A DNA stretch of 23,990 bases from DASROJ01 sp035646975 (GCA_035646975.1 DASROJ010000120.1:1-23990), one strand, 5' to 3'. Positions 13,381 to 21,789 are shown, numbered from the stretch's first letter. Numbers and translations: made by a program. The notes: generated by a model from the sequence alone, not told the origin.

Positions 13381-13920
13381 ATGGTGGGACACATGCAGAA
13401 CATGGCCGGCCTGGAGAGTTTCATCCGCGACATCCCGGACTTTCCGAAGAAGGGAATCCTCTTCAAGGACATCACACCATTGCTGCGCGACGCCGGAGCG
13501 CTGGCGCAAACCATCGAGGCGCTCGCGGAACACCACCGCGGTGATCGGATCGATGCGGTGGCGGCGGTGGAGTCCCGGGGGTTCATCTTCGGCTGCGCTC
13601 TTGCCCTGGAGCTGAAGGCCGGCTTCATCCCCATGCGCAAGCCCGGCAAGCTGCCCTACAGGACCGTGAGCGAGAGCTACAGTCTCGAGTACGGCGCCGA
13701 CAGCATCCATGTCCATGACGATGCCATCCAGAAAGGAGACAGAATCCTGGTCGTGGACGACTTGCTGGCCACCGGCGGCACATCCAGCGCGGCCATCAAC
13801 CTGGTGGCGCGGCTGGGCGGCGAGGTGGTGGGAGCCTCCTTCATCATCGAGCTGTCGTTTCTCGGAGGCAGGGCCAGACTGGGAAGCGTTCCGGTCTTTG
13901 CGCTGATCAACTACGAGTGA
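13375..13920 (+). CDS. apt: Adenine phosphoribosyltransferase
   Basis: A purine-salvage enzyme forming AMP from adenine and PRPP. It has SFIRDIPDFPKKGILFKDITPLL, VAAVESRGFIFGCALALELKAGFIPMRKPGKLPY, SLEYGADSIHVHDDAI and the PRPP loop ILVVDDLLATGGTSSAA (about 124-140). The full frame is 181 residues from ATG 13375, created by the second copy of the 22-bp duplication. ATG 13393 (starting MQNMAGLESF) sits behind GGTGGGA and gives a length nearer the family norm, so it is equally likely. The stop overlaps the GTG of the next gene (GTGA). Confidence 0.95.
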   Translation: MEMVGHMQNMAGLESFIRDIPDFPKKGILFKDITPLLRDAGALAQTIEALAEHHRGDRIDAVAAVESRGFIFGCALALELKAGFIPMRKPGKLPYRTVSESYSLEYGADSIHVHDDAIQKGDRILVVDDLLATGGTSSAAINLVARLGGEVVGASFIIELSFLGGRARLGSVPVFALINYE

Positions 13921-15515
13921 GCCTCCACCGGGCCTCGAGATCGGCGGTGTTCCTGGCGCTTGCCCTAATTCTCGCGGCCTGCGCCCGGCCTCTCACGCCG
14001 GAGCAGCGCGCCAAGACCCTCGAGCAAGGCGACGCGGCGCTCGAGTCGGGTGATCTTCAGGCGGCGGAGCGCTGGTTCTCCTCGGCGGCCGACTCCGATC
14101 CGAACGATTCTCGCGCGTTGTTCGGCCTCGGCCTGACACGGCTCAGACTGCAAGGGGCGGCACAGGCACTCCCGCTGTTCGAGAAAGCCGCGAAGCTGGA
14201 CACCGGGGACTTCAACTACGGCTATCTGCACGCGCACACGCTGGCGCTCGTGGGCCGGCGCGAGGATGCGATCCAGGCGTATCGCGCGTTGATCGACAAG
14301 CACCCGACGCAGCTTCGACCGCTGCTCGAGATGCTGGACCAGCTGGTTGAAGCCAGGCGTCTGGACGAGGCCGGCCAAATCGTCGCGCAGGCCCTCGAGA
14401 GATCTCCGCGTGAGTTCAGCCTGCTGGTGATGGCGGGCAAGATACAGGGGCTGAAAGGAGATCAGCCGGCCTCCGCGGCCGAGTATCAGAAGGCCAGGGA
14501 GATTCGCCCCTACGCGACCCAGCCGGTCTACGGACTGATCGAGGCGTACCGGGGGATGGGGCGGATCAAGGAGAGCGCCGAGTTGATCAAGGTGTTCGAG
14601 GATCTCTCGTCACGGCAGAAGGAGCTCGACGCGATGGAGGCACTGGCCGCCGGAGACCCCTCCAACGCGGAGCCGGCGCTTCGATTCATCCAGCGCCTGT
14701 TCGAGCTGAATCGCCTCGATGACGCCGTCGAGAAGACACAGGACTTCCTCGGACAGTTTCCAGGGCGCAGCGAGAACGACGCACTCGCGCTGAAGGCTGC
14801 CCACGCCGCCACGAGAATCGGCAACCTCGACGCCGCGCGCGCGCTGCTTCGTTCGGCCGAGGCGGTGGACTCGAGGAGGAGTCCGGAAGACCTGATCGTC
14901 CTGGCGAATCTTCACGAAGGGGTTGGAGAGTTCGAGCAGGCCCTCGAGATCTATGATCGTCTTCTGCAGGAGCGGCCCGACGATCCGCGCGCGCTGACCG
15001 GGATGGGAAAGGCGGCGATGCACGACGGTCGACTCGACCTGGCCGAGCCGCCGCTGCGGCGCGCGCTCGCGTTGAGTCCCCGTGACGCGGGCGCCCACGC
15101 TGCGCTGGGGCTGCTGCTCATCAAGAAAGGAAATGCCAGGGACGCCGCCTCGGAGCTGAACTCGGCCCTCGGTCTCGACGCGGAAGAGGCCGACGCACTG
15201 TTCGGGCTCGGCTTCCTGGCGCACCAGCGTCGCGACAACGATCAGGCGGAGAAGTTCCTGCGGCGTGCCCTTGCCAGGCGGCCGGGCGACGGCAACGCGC
15301 AGGTGGTGCTGGCGCTCGTCCTGTCGGAAAAAGGACGTTGCCCGGAGGCGATCCCGTTGTTCACCAGCGCTCTGGCGTCCGATTACCGGAACATGACATC
15401 GCACATGGGTCTGGTGCGTTGCCTCGAGCAGGCTGGCCGGACGGCGGAGGCCGCGCAGCAGCGGAAGATCGCCGAGGAAATCCTTGGCAGGCACCCCGCA
15501 GACAAGACTCCCTGA
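13917..15515 (+). CDS. TPR-repeat lipoprotein
   Basis: A 532-residue protein with a lipoprotein signal: SLHRASRSAVFLALALILAAC, lipobox LAAC with lipidated Cys22. The rest is tetratricopeptide-type helical repeats, for example GDAALESGDLQAAERWFSSA, ALFGLGLTRLRLQG, LANLHEGVGEFEQALEIYDR, ALTGMGKAAMHDGRLDLAEP, AHAALGLLLIKKGNARDAAS and ALFGLGFLAHQRRDNDQAEK. It should be a periplasm-facing scaffold anchored to a membrane, perhaps in secretion, pilus or envelope assembly. The GTG start overlaps the apt stop. No enzymatic domain is visible. Confidence 0.88.
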   Translation: MSLHRASRSAVFLALALILAACARPLTPEQRAKTLEQGDAALESGDLQAAERWFSSAADSDPNDSRALFGLGLTRLRLQGAAQALPLFEKAAKLDTGDFNYGYLHAHTLALVGRREDAIQAYRALIDKHPTQLRPLLEMLDQLVEARRLDEAGQIVAQALERSPREFSLLVMAGKIQGLKGDQPASAAEYQKAREIRPYATQPVYGLIEAYRGMGRIKESAELIKVFEDLSSRQKELDAMEALAAGDPSNAEPALRFIQRLFELNRLDDAVEKTQDFLGQFPGRSENDALALKAAHAATRIGNLDAARALLRSAEAVDSRRSPEDLIVLANLHEGVGEFEQALEIYDRLLQERPDDPRALTGMGKAAMHDGRLDLAEPPLRRALALSPRDAGAHAALGLLLIKKGNARDAASELNSALGLDAEEADALFGLGFLAHQRRDNDQAEKFLRRALARRPGDGNAQVVLALVLSEKGRCPEAIPLFTSALASDYRNMTSHMGLVRCLEQAGRTAEAAQQRKIAEEILGRHPADKTP

Positions 15516-15517
15516 TC

Positions 15518-15546
15518 TTGTCAGCCCGTCCTATTGATCGTACCCT
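15518..15546 (+). promoter_or_regulatory. Sigma-70-like promoter for tRNA-Arg
   Basis: TTGTCA (15518-15523), 17-bp spacer, TACCCT (15541-15546). Predicted start near 15553, about 5 nt before the mature tRNA. Confidence 0.45.
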
Positions 15547-15557
15547 CACGCCCGGTC

Positions 15558-15634
15558 GGGCCCGTAGCTCAGTCGGATAGAGCACCGGTTTCCTAAACCG
15601 GGGGTCGTGAGTTCGAATCTCGCCGGGCCCACCA
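15558..15634 (+). tRNA. tRNA-Arg (anticodon CCT)
   Basis: A 77-nt cloverleaf: acceptor GGGCCCG pairs with CGGGCCC (15624-15630), D-arm TAGCTCAGTCGGATAGAGCA, anticodon stem CCGGT/ACCGG with loop TTCCTAA (anticodon CCT), T-loop TTCGAAT, and encoded ACCA. It reads AGG. Confidence 0.97.
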
Positions 15635-15642
15635 TATTACTT

Positions 15643-15681
15643 GTCGTGCTCCCGCCCCCCGTCATCCGATGACAGCACGAC
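15643..15681 (+). other. Imperfect hairpin downstream of tRNA-Arg
   Basis: Outer arms GTCGTGCT (15643-15650) and AGCACGAC (15674-15681) are perfectly complementary. The 23-nt interior contains a second inverted pair, GTCA/TGAC. There is no T-run afterwards, so it may be a 3' processing or Rho-linked structure rather than an intrinsic terminator. Confidence 0.35.
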
Positions 15682-15698
15682 CAGCCCGCGCGCGTTGA

Positions 15699-15727
15699 TT
15701 GACAGCCCGGATGCCATGCCTTAGGAT
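15699..15727 (+). promoter_or_regulatory. Sigma-70-like promoter for the TPR membrane protein
   Basis: Perfect TTGACA (15699-15704), 17-bp spacer, TAGGAT (15722-15727). Predicted start near 15734, leader about 47 nt. Confidence 0.55.
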
Positions 15728-15780
15728 GCCCCGCGATACCCGGTTGTTCCATCCTCATCCATTCAAGCGGAGTCTCGACC

Positions 15781-16506
15781 GTGGCTGGAGTCAGGATCAC
15801 ACGCAAGGAGATCAAGCGGGACGAGCTCGCCACGACGATCGGAGATCTTCGCTCGGCTGTCCAGGACCATTCGCGAAGCGTGGCCATCGCGGCCGGCGCC
15901 CTGATCCTGCTCTCGGTGGCAATCGCCGGTGGCATCTGGTTCTCCAGGAGCCGCGAGACCGCGTCGCAGGTGAAGCTGGCGGCTGTCTACCGGGCGGCCG
16001 GAGCCCCCGTGACCGAAGAGGACACGCTGGCGGGACAGGCCGCGAAGGCCTACCCGACCCGACGCCAGAAGTACGAGGACGTCGAGCGGCTGGCCTCGGA
16101 GGTGCTCAGCGCCTATCCCAGCTCGAAATCCGCGAAGTGGGCCACCTACTACAAGGCGGTGGCCCAGAAGGAGTTGGGAAACTATCCCGAGGCTCTCCAC
16201 ACGCTCGAGCCGCTGGCCGCAGACACGTCCGATGATTTCCTTTCGGCCTCGTCGAAGTTCATGCAGGCGCAGGTCCACGAGGCCCAGGGAGACGCGGCGG
16301 GCGCCCTGGAGATCTATGCGAGCCTTGCGGCCACCGCGTCGGAGCGATTTCCGGCGGACATGGTCCTGATGAACCAGGCGCGGGTACTCGAAGGGCAGGG
16401 CAAGATCGACGAGGCCCGTGAAATCTACCGGCGGATCATGCAGGAGTATCCCGACTCGCCCTTCACGAGGGAAGCCACCGAGAGGGCCAACCCTGCAAAG
16501 GGCTGA
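15781..16506 (+). CDS. Membrane-anchored TPR protein (YfgM/CpoB-like)
   Basis: A 241-residue protein with a basic N-terminal cytoplasmic segment (RITRKEIKRDELATTIGDLRSAVQDH) and one membrane helix at about 34-54 (VAIAAGALILLSVAIAGGIWF). A periplasmic domain follows with TPR-like repeats: SAKWATYYKAVAQKELGNYPEALHTL, SKFMQAQVHEAQGDAAGALEIYASLA and MNQARVLEGQGKIDEAREIYRRIM. The layout resembles YfgM-type ancillary translocon subunits and the TPR_21 family, but identity is too weak by eye to name it. The GTG start has CGGAG about 8 nt upstream and a strong promoter. The stop lies 8 bp from the convergent ssb stop. Confidence 0.82.
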   Translation: MAGVRITRKEIKRDELATTIGDLRSAVQDHSRSVAIAAGALILLSVAIAGGIWFSRSRETASQVKLAAVYRAAGAPVTEEDTLAGQAAKAYPTRRQKYEDVERLASEVLSAYPSSKSAKWATYYKAVAQKELGNYPEALHTLEPLAADTSDDFLSASSKFMQAQVHEAQGDAAGALEIYASLAATASERFPADMVLMNQARVLEGQGKIDEAREIYRRIMQEYPDSPFTREATERANPAKG

Positions 16507-16514
16507 GCCGATCT

Positions 16515-16937
16515 CTAGAACGGGATGTCGTCCTCGCTCACCTGGGGTTCCGCGCCAGCGTCGATTTCGCCGCCGCGACTCATGCCGGAGGCTTCGGATC
16601 GCCCCTCGCCCCGGCCGAGCATGATCAGGCGCTGCGCCTTGACTTCGGTGGTCTGGCGCTTGTTGCCTTCCTTGTCGTTCCACTCCCGTGTCTGAAGCGA
16701 GCCTTCGACGAAGATCTGCTTTCCCTTGGTCAGGTACTCGCCGGCGATCTCAGCCTGTTTGCCCCACACGACGATGCGGTGCCATTCGGTGCGTTCCTGT
16801 TTCTCACCCGCCTTGTCGGTCCAGGCATCGTTGGTTGCCAGGGTGAAATTCGCCACAGCGGTCCCGCTGGGCGTGTAACGAAGCTCGGGGTCGCGGCCGA
16901 GGTGACCCACGAGGATGACCTTGTTGACGCTTGCCAT
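16515..16937 (-). CDS. ssb: Single-stranded DNA-binding protein
   Basis: A 140-residue SSB. The OB fold is complete: SVNKVILVGHLGRDPELRYTPSG, VANFTLATND, EWHRIVVWGKQAEIAGEYLTKGKQIFVEGSLQTREW, KRQTTEVKAQRLIML. A short Gly/Ser-rich linker leads to the acidic tip SEDDIPF, the conserved partner-docking peptide. It acts as a tetramer in replication, repair and recombination. ATG 16937 is preceded by AGGGA on the minus strand. Convergent with the TPR gene and divergent from murJ. Confidence 0.97.
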   Translation of the reverse strand: MASVNKVILVGHLGRDPELRYTPSGTAVANFTLATNDAWTDKAGEKQERTEWHRIVVWGKQAEIAGEYLTKGKQIFVEGSLQTREWNDKEGNKRQTTEVKAQRLIMLGRGEGRSEASGMSRGGEIDAGAEPQVSEDDIPF

Positions 16938-16974
16938 GCGATGTCCCTTTCAGAGGTGACGGAGCGATGCGCCT

Positions 16975-17002
16975 AGACTATCATGAGCGCCCGCTTAGTC
17001 AA
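16975..17002 (-). promoter_or_regulatory. Probable ssb promoter
   Basis: On the minus strand TTGACT (17002-16997) and TAGTCT (16980-16975) are 16 bp apart, with predicted initiation about 30 nt before the ssb ATG. The -10 match is weak. Confidence 0.35.
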
Positions 17003-17040
17003 GAGAATCGCCTGACGAGCGGAGTCGAGGTCCACGATTG

Positions 17041-18621
17041 ATGCCCCCGATGGACGAAGAAAGAAGACTGGTCAGATCCGCAGGAGTCATGTCGTTCATG
17101 ACCCTGCTGTCTCGCGTGTTCGGTTATGTGCGCGACAACCTGCAGGCGCAGGTGCTCGGCGCGTCGCGCTCGGCGGACGCCTTCATCATCGCGTTCCGCA
17201 TTCCGAACCTGCTTCGCCGCCTCGTGGGAGAAGGCGCCTTCACCGCCGCCTTCGTGCCGACCCTGTCAGACTACATGAAGCCCGAGAACCGAAAGGAGAT
17301 GTGGCGCTTCGCGGCGATCACCTTCTGGACGATGGCCTGCGTGCTGATGGTCCTGACCGCCCTCGGCGTCATCTTTTCTCCCACGCTGGTCAAGCTGATG
17401 GCATACGGCTTCAGCGGCATCGAAGGCAAGTGGGACCTCACCGTCAGCCTGAACCGGCTGATGTTCCCGTATCTTCTCTTCATCGGGCTGGCGGCACTGG
17501 TGCAGGGGATCCTGAACGTCAACGGCTCGTTCGCCGTGCCGGCGTTCACGCCGGTGCTGCTGAACCTGAGCATCATCGGCGCTGCTCTCGGATTGTCACC
17601 CTGGATGAAGGAGCCGGCCTACGCCTTTGCCTGGGGGGTCCTGTTCGGCGGGCTGCTGCAGATCGCATTCCAGATCCCCTTCGTGATGAAGATGGGGATG
17701 CGGTTTCCCCTCATGACCGGATTTCGCGACCCGGGTGTCCGGCAGATCGGCCGGCTGATGCTGCCCGGACTCTTCGGGATGGGCATCACGCAGATCATGC
17801 TGCTCGTCGACTCGTTCTTCGCGTCGCTGCTCAAGGAGGGGAGCGTCTCGGCGCTCTATTACTCGGGCCGCGTCAACGAGCTGGCGCTGGGCTCGTTTGC
17901 GATCTCCGTGTCGACGGTGATCCTTCCCACGCTGTCCAAGCAGGCCGCCGCAGGGCGCATCGACGAGATGAGGAGGACGCTTCTGTACGGTCTGCGCGTG
18001 GTGGCGTTCATCACGCTGCCGGCCTCCGTGGGCCTGATACTCTTTCGTGACCGGATCATCGGCGTGCTGTTCCAGCACGGCCGGTTCACCGCGGAGGACA
18101 CCGCCTACACGGCTCATGCGCTGATGTTCTATGCCGTCGGGCTGCTGCCGTTCGGCGCCGTGAAAATCCTGGCGCCGGCGTTCTATTCACAGAAGGACAC
18201 GCGCACCCCGGCAATCCTGGCGGCCTGGACGCTTGGCGCGCATCTGTGTTTCTGCGCGTCGTTGAGCTACCTGATGAAGCAGGGTGGCATCGCGCTGGCC
18301 GATTCGCTGTCGGCCACACTCAACATGTCGCTCCTCATGGGGGTGTTTGCGAGGCGCCACGGATTGCCCTGGGTCAAGGGGCTGGCGATTCCCGCGTTGA
18401 GGCTGTTGGGCGCGTCCGTGTTGATGGGGGGAGTCGCGGTCGTCGTGTTACGATGCCTCGACGCGGCCCTGGCAGGCGTGCCTCTGGGGCGCGGGCTGGC
18501 GTTGTTCGGCACGCTGGGCGTGGCCACCGCGACCTACTTTCTGATCTGCCGACTGATGGGGGTCAAAGAGATGCACGATGTCCTGTCGGCGATGCCGCTG
18601 AGGCGGTCGTCACGCAAGTGA
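17041..18621 (+). CDS. murJ: Lipid II flippase MurJ
   Basis: A polytopic MOP-superfamily protein of 526 residues, with the family's usual 14 membrane helices expected. Signatures are MSFMTLLSRVFGYVRDNLQAQVLGASRSADAFIIAFRIPNLLRRLVGEGAFTAAFVP-type N-terminal helices (about 17-80), PAFTPVLLNLSIIGAALGL, YYSGRVNELALGSFAISVSTVILP, GRFTAEDTAYTAHALMFYAVGLLPFGAVKILAPAFYSQKDTRTP-type core and conserved Arg/Asp in helix 1. It flips lipid-linked peptidoglycan precursor across the inner membrane. GAGG lies 10 nt before ATG 17041; TTG 17038 has better spacing and cannot be excluded. It is followed closely by dtd, xerD and the CCA enzyme. Confidence 0.96.
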   Translation: MPPMDEERRLVRSAGVMSFMTLLSRVFGYVRDNLQAQVLGASRSADAFIIAFRIPNLLRRLVGEGAFTAAFVPTLSDYMKPENRKEMWRFAAITFWTMACVLMVLTALGVIFSPTLVKLMAYGFSGIEGKWDLTVSLNRLMFPYLLFIGLAALVQGILNVNGSFAVPAFTPVLLNLSIIGAALGLSPWMKEPAYAFAWGVLFGGLLQIAFQIPFVMKMGMRFPLMTGFRDPGVRQIGRLMLPGLFGMGITQIMLLVDSFFASLLKEGSVSALYYSGRVNELALGSFAISVSTVILPTLSKQAAAGRIDEMRRTLLYGLRVVAFITLPASVGLILFRDRIIGVLFQHGRFTAEDTAYTAHALMFYAVGLLPFGAVKILAPAFYSQKDTRTPAILAAWTLGAHLCFCASLSYLMKQGGIALADSLSATLNMSLLMGVFARRHGLPWVKGLAIPALRLLGASVLMGGVAVVVLRCLDAALAGVPLGRGLALFGTLGVATATYFLICRLMGVKEMHDVLSAMPLRRSSRK

Positions 18622-18631
18622 TCTGTGGCCC

Positions 18632-19084
18632 ATGAGAATCGTCATCCAGCGGGTTTCGCGCGCCTCGGTCCGGGTGGCGGGCGCGCAGAGAGCCGCCATC
18701 GGGGCGGGGCTGCTGCTTCTGGTGGGTGTCGAGCGGGATGACGACGCGGCGGTTGCCGACAAGGCGGCCGAGAAGATCGTCCATCTGAGGATCTTTGCCG
18801 CGCAGGATACCCGGGATGAACGGATGGAACGCTCGGTGCTCGACATCGGGGGAGAAATTCTCGTCGTGTCCCAATTCACCCTGGCGGGCACGCTGCGGAA
18901 GGGGAGAAGACCCGGCTTCGACGGAGCAGCGCCCCCCGATCAGGCCGAGCCGATCTATGAACGCCTCGTCAGCGCGCTTTCCGGGCAGGGCGCCAGGGTC
19001 GCCAAAGGGGTCTTCCGCGCCATGATGGAGATCGAGCTGGTCAACGACGGACCGGTCACGTTCATCCTCGAGCCGGCGGAATGA
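18632..19084 (+). CDS. dtd: D-aminoacyl-tRNA deacylase
   Basis: A 150-residue DTD that removes D-amino acids (and glycine from tRNA-Ala) mischarged on tRNA. MRIVIQRVSRASVRV, GLLLLVGVERDD, the SQFTL motif in ILVVSQFTLAG, the RPGFDGAAPPDQAEPIYERLV segment and the cis-proline motif NDGPVTFILE are all present. Length is standard. It lies 10 bp after murJ with a poor ribosome site, and its TGA overlaps the xerD ATG (ATGA). Confidence 0.96.
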   Translation: MRIVIQRVSRASVRVAGAQRAAIGAGLLLLVGVERDDDAAVADKAAEKIVHLRIFAAQDTRDERMERSVLDIGGEILVVSQFTLAGTLRKGRRPGFDGAAPPDQAEPIYERLVSALSGQGARVAKGVFRAMMEIELVNDGPVTFILEPAE

Positions 19085-20043
19085 GAGTCCTGCGCACGAC
19101 CGGGCATCTCACCGCGCTCGACTCCGAAGTCGCCCGTTTCCTCGATCACATCCGGACCGAGCGGGGCCTGTCGCCCAACACCGTGATGGCCTACGGATCG
19201 GACCTTGCGTGCTTTGTCGCGTGGGCAACGCGGCGAAAGTTGAAATCGGCGGCCGACGTGACCAGGGCATCCATTCTCGAGTACCGCAGGGCGCTGAGCC
19301 TGGGAGTGGAGAAGGAGACGAAGACCGCCGGCGACCGGGCGATCAGATCGCCGCGCTCCGTGCGCCGCGCCCAGGCGACCTTGCGCGCGTTCTTTCGCTT
19401 TCTTCGCTCCGAAGGACTGCTCTCGGAGAATCCGATCGACGGGGTGGAGACGCTGCGCGTGGAAAAACGCCTTCCGCGATCCTTGAGCATGGCCGAGGTG
19501 GAACGACTGCTGCGGGCCCCGGATCGCGGCGAGCCCATGGGGCTGCGCGACGGCGCCATGATCGAGCTGCTCTACGCCACGGGCATCCGTGTCTCCGAGT
19601 TGATCACGCTGAGGACGGAGAGCCTGAATCTCGAGATGGGATACCTCGTGTGCATGGGAAAGCGTTCCAAGGAACGGATCGTGCCGTTCGGCAAGGAGGC
19701 TGGCAAAGCCGTCAAGCTCTACCTGGAGCATGCGCGAGAGCGACTGTTGAAGGGTCGAGGCGCCGACGTGCTGTTCGTCTCGTCGCGCGGCGGGCGGCTC
19801 ACCCGGCAGGCTTTCTGGAAGACGCTGAAGTCCTATGGAAGGCAGGTGAGCATCCCTTCGTCGAGGCTGAGCCCGCACGTCATCCGGCACAGCTTCGCGA
19901 CGCACCTGCTCGAGCATGGCGCCGATCTGCGGTCGGTGCAGAAGATGCTGGGACATGCGGACATCTCGACCACGCAGATTTACACGCACGTCGATCGCGA
20001 GCGGCTCAAGAAACTGTACCGCCGGTTCCATCCGCGCGCCTGA
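19081..20043 (+). CDS. xerD: Tyrosine recombinase XerD/XerC family
   Basis: A 320-residue site-specific recombinase for resolving chromosome dimers at dif. The N-terminal SAM-like core-binding domain (FLDHIRTERGLSPNTVMAYGSDL) contains a slightly longer insertion around residues 74-95. The catalytic set is complete: Arg170 (ATGIRVSELI), Lys194, His266 and Arg269 (HVIRHSFATHLLEHG), His292 (MLGHADISTTQIYTHV) and nucleophile Tyr301. The context of chromosomal housekeeping genes, with no attachment repeats or phage genes, argues for a Xer protein rather than an integrase. Whether it is XerD, XerC or a single-Xer system cannot be settled here. Confidence 0.92.
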   Translation: MRVLRTTGHLTALDSEVARFLDHIRTERGLSPNTVMAYGSDLACFVAWATRRKLKSAADVTRASILEYRRALSLGVEKETKTAGDRAIRSPRSVRRAQATLRAFFRFLRSEGLLSENPIDGVETLRVEKRLPRSLSMAEVERLLRAPDRGEPMGLRDGAMIELLYATGIRVSELITLRTESLNLEMGYLVCMGKRSKERIVPFGKEAGKAVKLYLEHARERLLKGRGADVLFVSSRGGRLTRQAFWKTLKSYGRQVSIPSSRLSPHVIRHSFATHLLEHGADLRSVQKMLGHADISTTQIYTHVDRERLKKLYRRFHPRA

Positions 20044-20058
20044 TCGATTGTCGGGGAG

Positions 20059-21789
20059 GTGAGCCTGGCCCGCGTAAAACCGAGCCCTCTTGCCCGGAAC
20101 CTGATGGAACCCTTGCGCGTCGTCGTCGGGGCGAGGGAGACCATTGCTGGGGCGGCACGCCGGCTGCGCGCGCACCAGGCGTCGGCCGCCCCGGTCGTCG
20201 CGGCCGGCAAGCCTGTCGGCATGCTCACGCGTGCGCTTGGTGAAAACGCGCTGCGGCACGGCCTGGGCGATGAACGCGTGGCGGACATCGCCGCCGGCGG
20301 GGCGCCGCGCGTGAGTCCGTCTGCCGATCTCCGTGCCATGAAGAAGGCTTCCGTCGGAATCGCCGCGGGTCTTGTGGTCGGAGCGTCACGCGGATCGCTG
20401 CAGGGAGTCGTGACCCGTCACCGTCTGGAGGAGGCGGTTCGCAGGCATGTGCCTCGGTTCGCTCCTCCAGGCTGGCTCCTGGGCAGGGATCTCGGCGCCA
20501 GGATGCACAGGACGCTGGGCGCGGACCACGCCGGCATCCTGAGGAAGGCCGGTGGCCTGGCCGGAGCGCAGGGGGTGGGGCTCTACCTGGCGGGCGGTGT
20601 CGTCAGGGACGTCCTTCTTGGAACGCCATCGAAGGACATCGATCTGGTCGTGGAGGGAGACGGCGTCATGTTCGCCGAGGAACTCGGCGAAATCCTGGAT
20701 GCGAGGGTGACGCGGCACGAGATGTTCGGCACCGCGGTCATCGAGCCGGCCGGCGGTGGAAGGATCGACGTGGCCAGCGCGCGGAGGGAGACCTACGACA
20801 CCGTGTCGGCCCTTCCGCGCGTGACACCCGGCACGCTGCTCGAGGACCTGCTCAGGCGGGATGTGACGATCAACAGCATGGCGATTCATCTGGACGGGGC
20901 CCGGTACGGACGATTGACCGACGAGCTGGGCGGCGAACGGGATCTGCGCGCCCGCCTGCTGCGCGTCAACCACTCGCTGAGCATCACGGAGGACCCCACG
21001 CGGGCGTTTCGCATCGCGAGGCTCGCGGCGAGGCTCGGATTCTCACCGGCCGGCGAATCCATCGCGAGTCTTTCGCTTGCGCGGGATGTCAGGGCGTTCG
21101 ATGCGTTGAGTGGAGAGCGATTGTTCCGCGAGTTCAGCCTCATCGCCGCAGAGCCGGAGCCGGCCCTCGCGCTTCGACAGATCGCGAGGATGGGGCTTCT
21201 CGAACAGATGGGCACGGGACTTCGGTTCGACGCGGCCGCCGCGACGTCGGTCGGACGGCTGATGGAAGGACTCCGGGCGGGCGTGCTCCCGCTGGAGCAA
21301 TCCTCGAGCCTTGCGGAGCGATCGTTGCTGCTCCTGATGGTCCTCTCGCTGCGCGCGCGCCAGGCCCAGCGCGAGGCGCTCGCTGCGCGATTGCGCATCA
21401 CCGGTCAGGCCGCCGAGCGGCTCGTGCTCAGCGGTGTCGAATTGCCACCGCTCGTTCGAGCTCTTTGCTCCGCGACACGGCCCAGCCGGATCGCGAAGAG
21501 CATCGAGGAATCATCCCCGGATCTGCTGGCGCTGGCCTGGGCGACCGGTCCTGCCCGGGCCCGACGCGCGATCGAGATCTACCATCGCAGGCTGCGCGCG
21601 GTCAGCGTCAACGTGACAGGAGAGGCGTTGCTGCGGATGGGGCTGGCGCCTGGACGGGAATTCGCCAAAGTGCTTGGCCGCCTCAGGCAGGCACGCCTGG
21701 ACGGCGAGGTGACCGATGACGCCGCCGAAAGTGCGCTTGCCGCCTCACTGGTGAGGCGGATGAGCAGGCGGCCGCGCGGTCGCGATTGA
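20059..21789 (+). CDS. CBS-domain CCA tRNA nucleotidyltransferase / poly(A) polymerase family protein
   Basis: A 576-residue protein. Residues about 9-125 form a CBS pair (APVVAAGKPVGMLTR, LQGVVTRHRLEEAVRRHV). The class II nucleotidyltransferase head starts near 172: YLAGGVVRDVLLGTPSKDIDLVVEG with Asp193 and Asp195, third acid Asp237 (RIDVASAR), RRDVTINSMA (267-275) and the nucleotide-selecting EDPTRAFRIARLAARLGF. A long helical body and tail follow. Related CBS enzymes in delta-proteobacteria also carry an N-terminal DHH phosphoesterase part; none is present here. Specificity (CCA, CC, A or poly-A) cannot be read by eye. The GTG start is embedded in its own GGGGAGG, so CTG 20065 or ATG 20104 are alternatives. 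Confidence 0.88.
   Translation: MSLARVKPSPLARNLMEPLRVVVGARETIAGAARRLRAHQASAAPVVAAGKPVGMLTRALGENALRHGLGDERVADIAAGGAPRVSPSADLRAMKKASVGIAAGLVVGASRGSLQGVVTRHRLEEAVRRHVPRFAPPGWLLGRDLGARMHRTLGADHAGILRKAGGLAGAQGVGLYLAGGVVRDVLLGTPSKDIDLVVEGDGVMFAEELGEILDARVTRHEMFGTAVIEPAGGGRIDVASARRETYDTVSALPRVTPGTLLEDLLRRDVTINSMAIHLDGARYGRLTDELGGERDLRARLLRVNHSLSITEDPTRAFRIARLAARLGFSPAGESIASLSLARDVRAFDALSGERLFREFSLIAAEPEPALALRQIARMGLLEQMGTGLRFDAAAATSVGRLMEGLRAGVLPLEQSSSLAERSLLLLMVLSLRARQAQREALAARLRITGQAAERLVLSGVELPPLVRALCSATRPSRIAKSIEESSPDLLALAWATGPARARRAIEIYHRRLRAVSVNVTGEALLRMGLAPGREFAKVLGRLRQARLDGEVTDDAAESALAASLVRRMSRRPRGRD

Noticed and set aside
13353..13544. 63-residue ORF starting at the first duplicated ATG before apt
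   Set aside because: It is created by the 22-bp duplication and overlaps apt out of frame; no domain. Kept only as part of the duplication finding.
12156..13649. 497-residue open frame on the minus strand
   Set aside because: It runs antisense through tRNA-Pro, the REC-PilZ gene, acyP and apt, all clearly coding or structural on the plus strand. It is a high-GC shadow.
19081..20043. Phage or integron integrase rather than Xer
   Set aside because: No attachment repeats, phage genes or gene cassettes; the flanking genes are housekeeping and overlap it in an operon-like way.
18955..20259. 434-residue open frame on the minus strand
   Set aside because: It is antisense to dtd, xerD and the CCA enzyme and has no recognisable domain.
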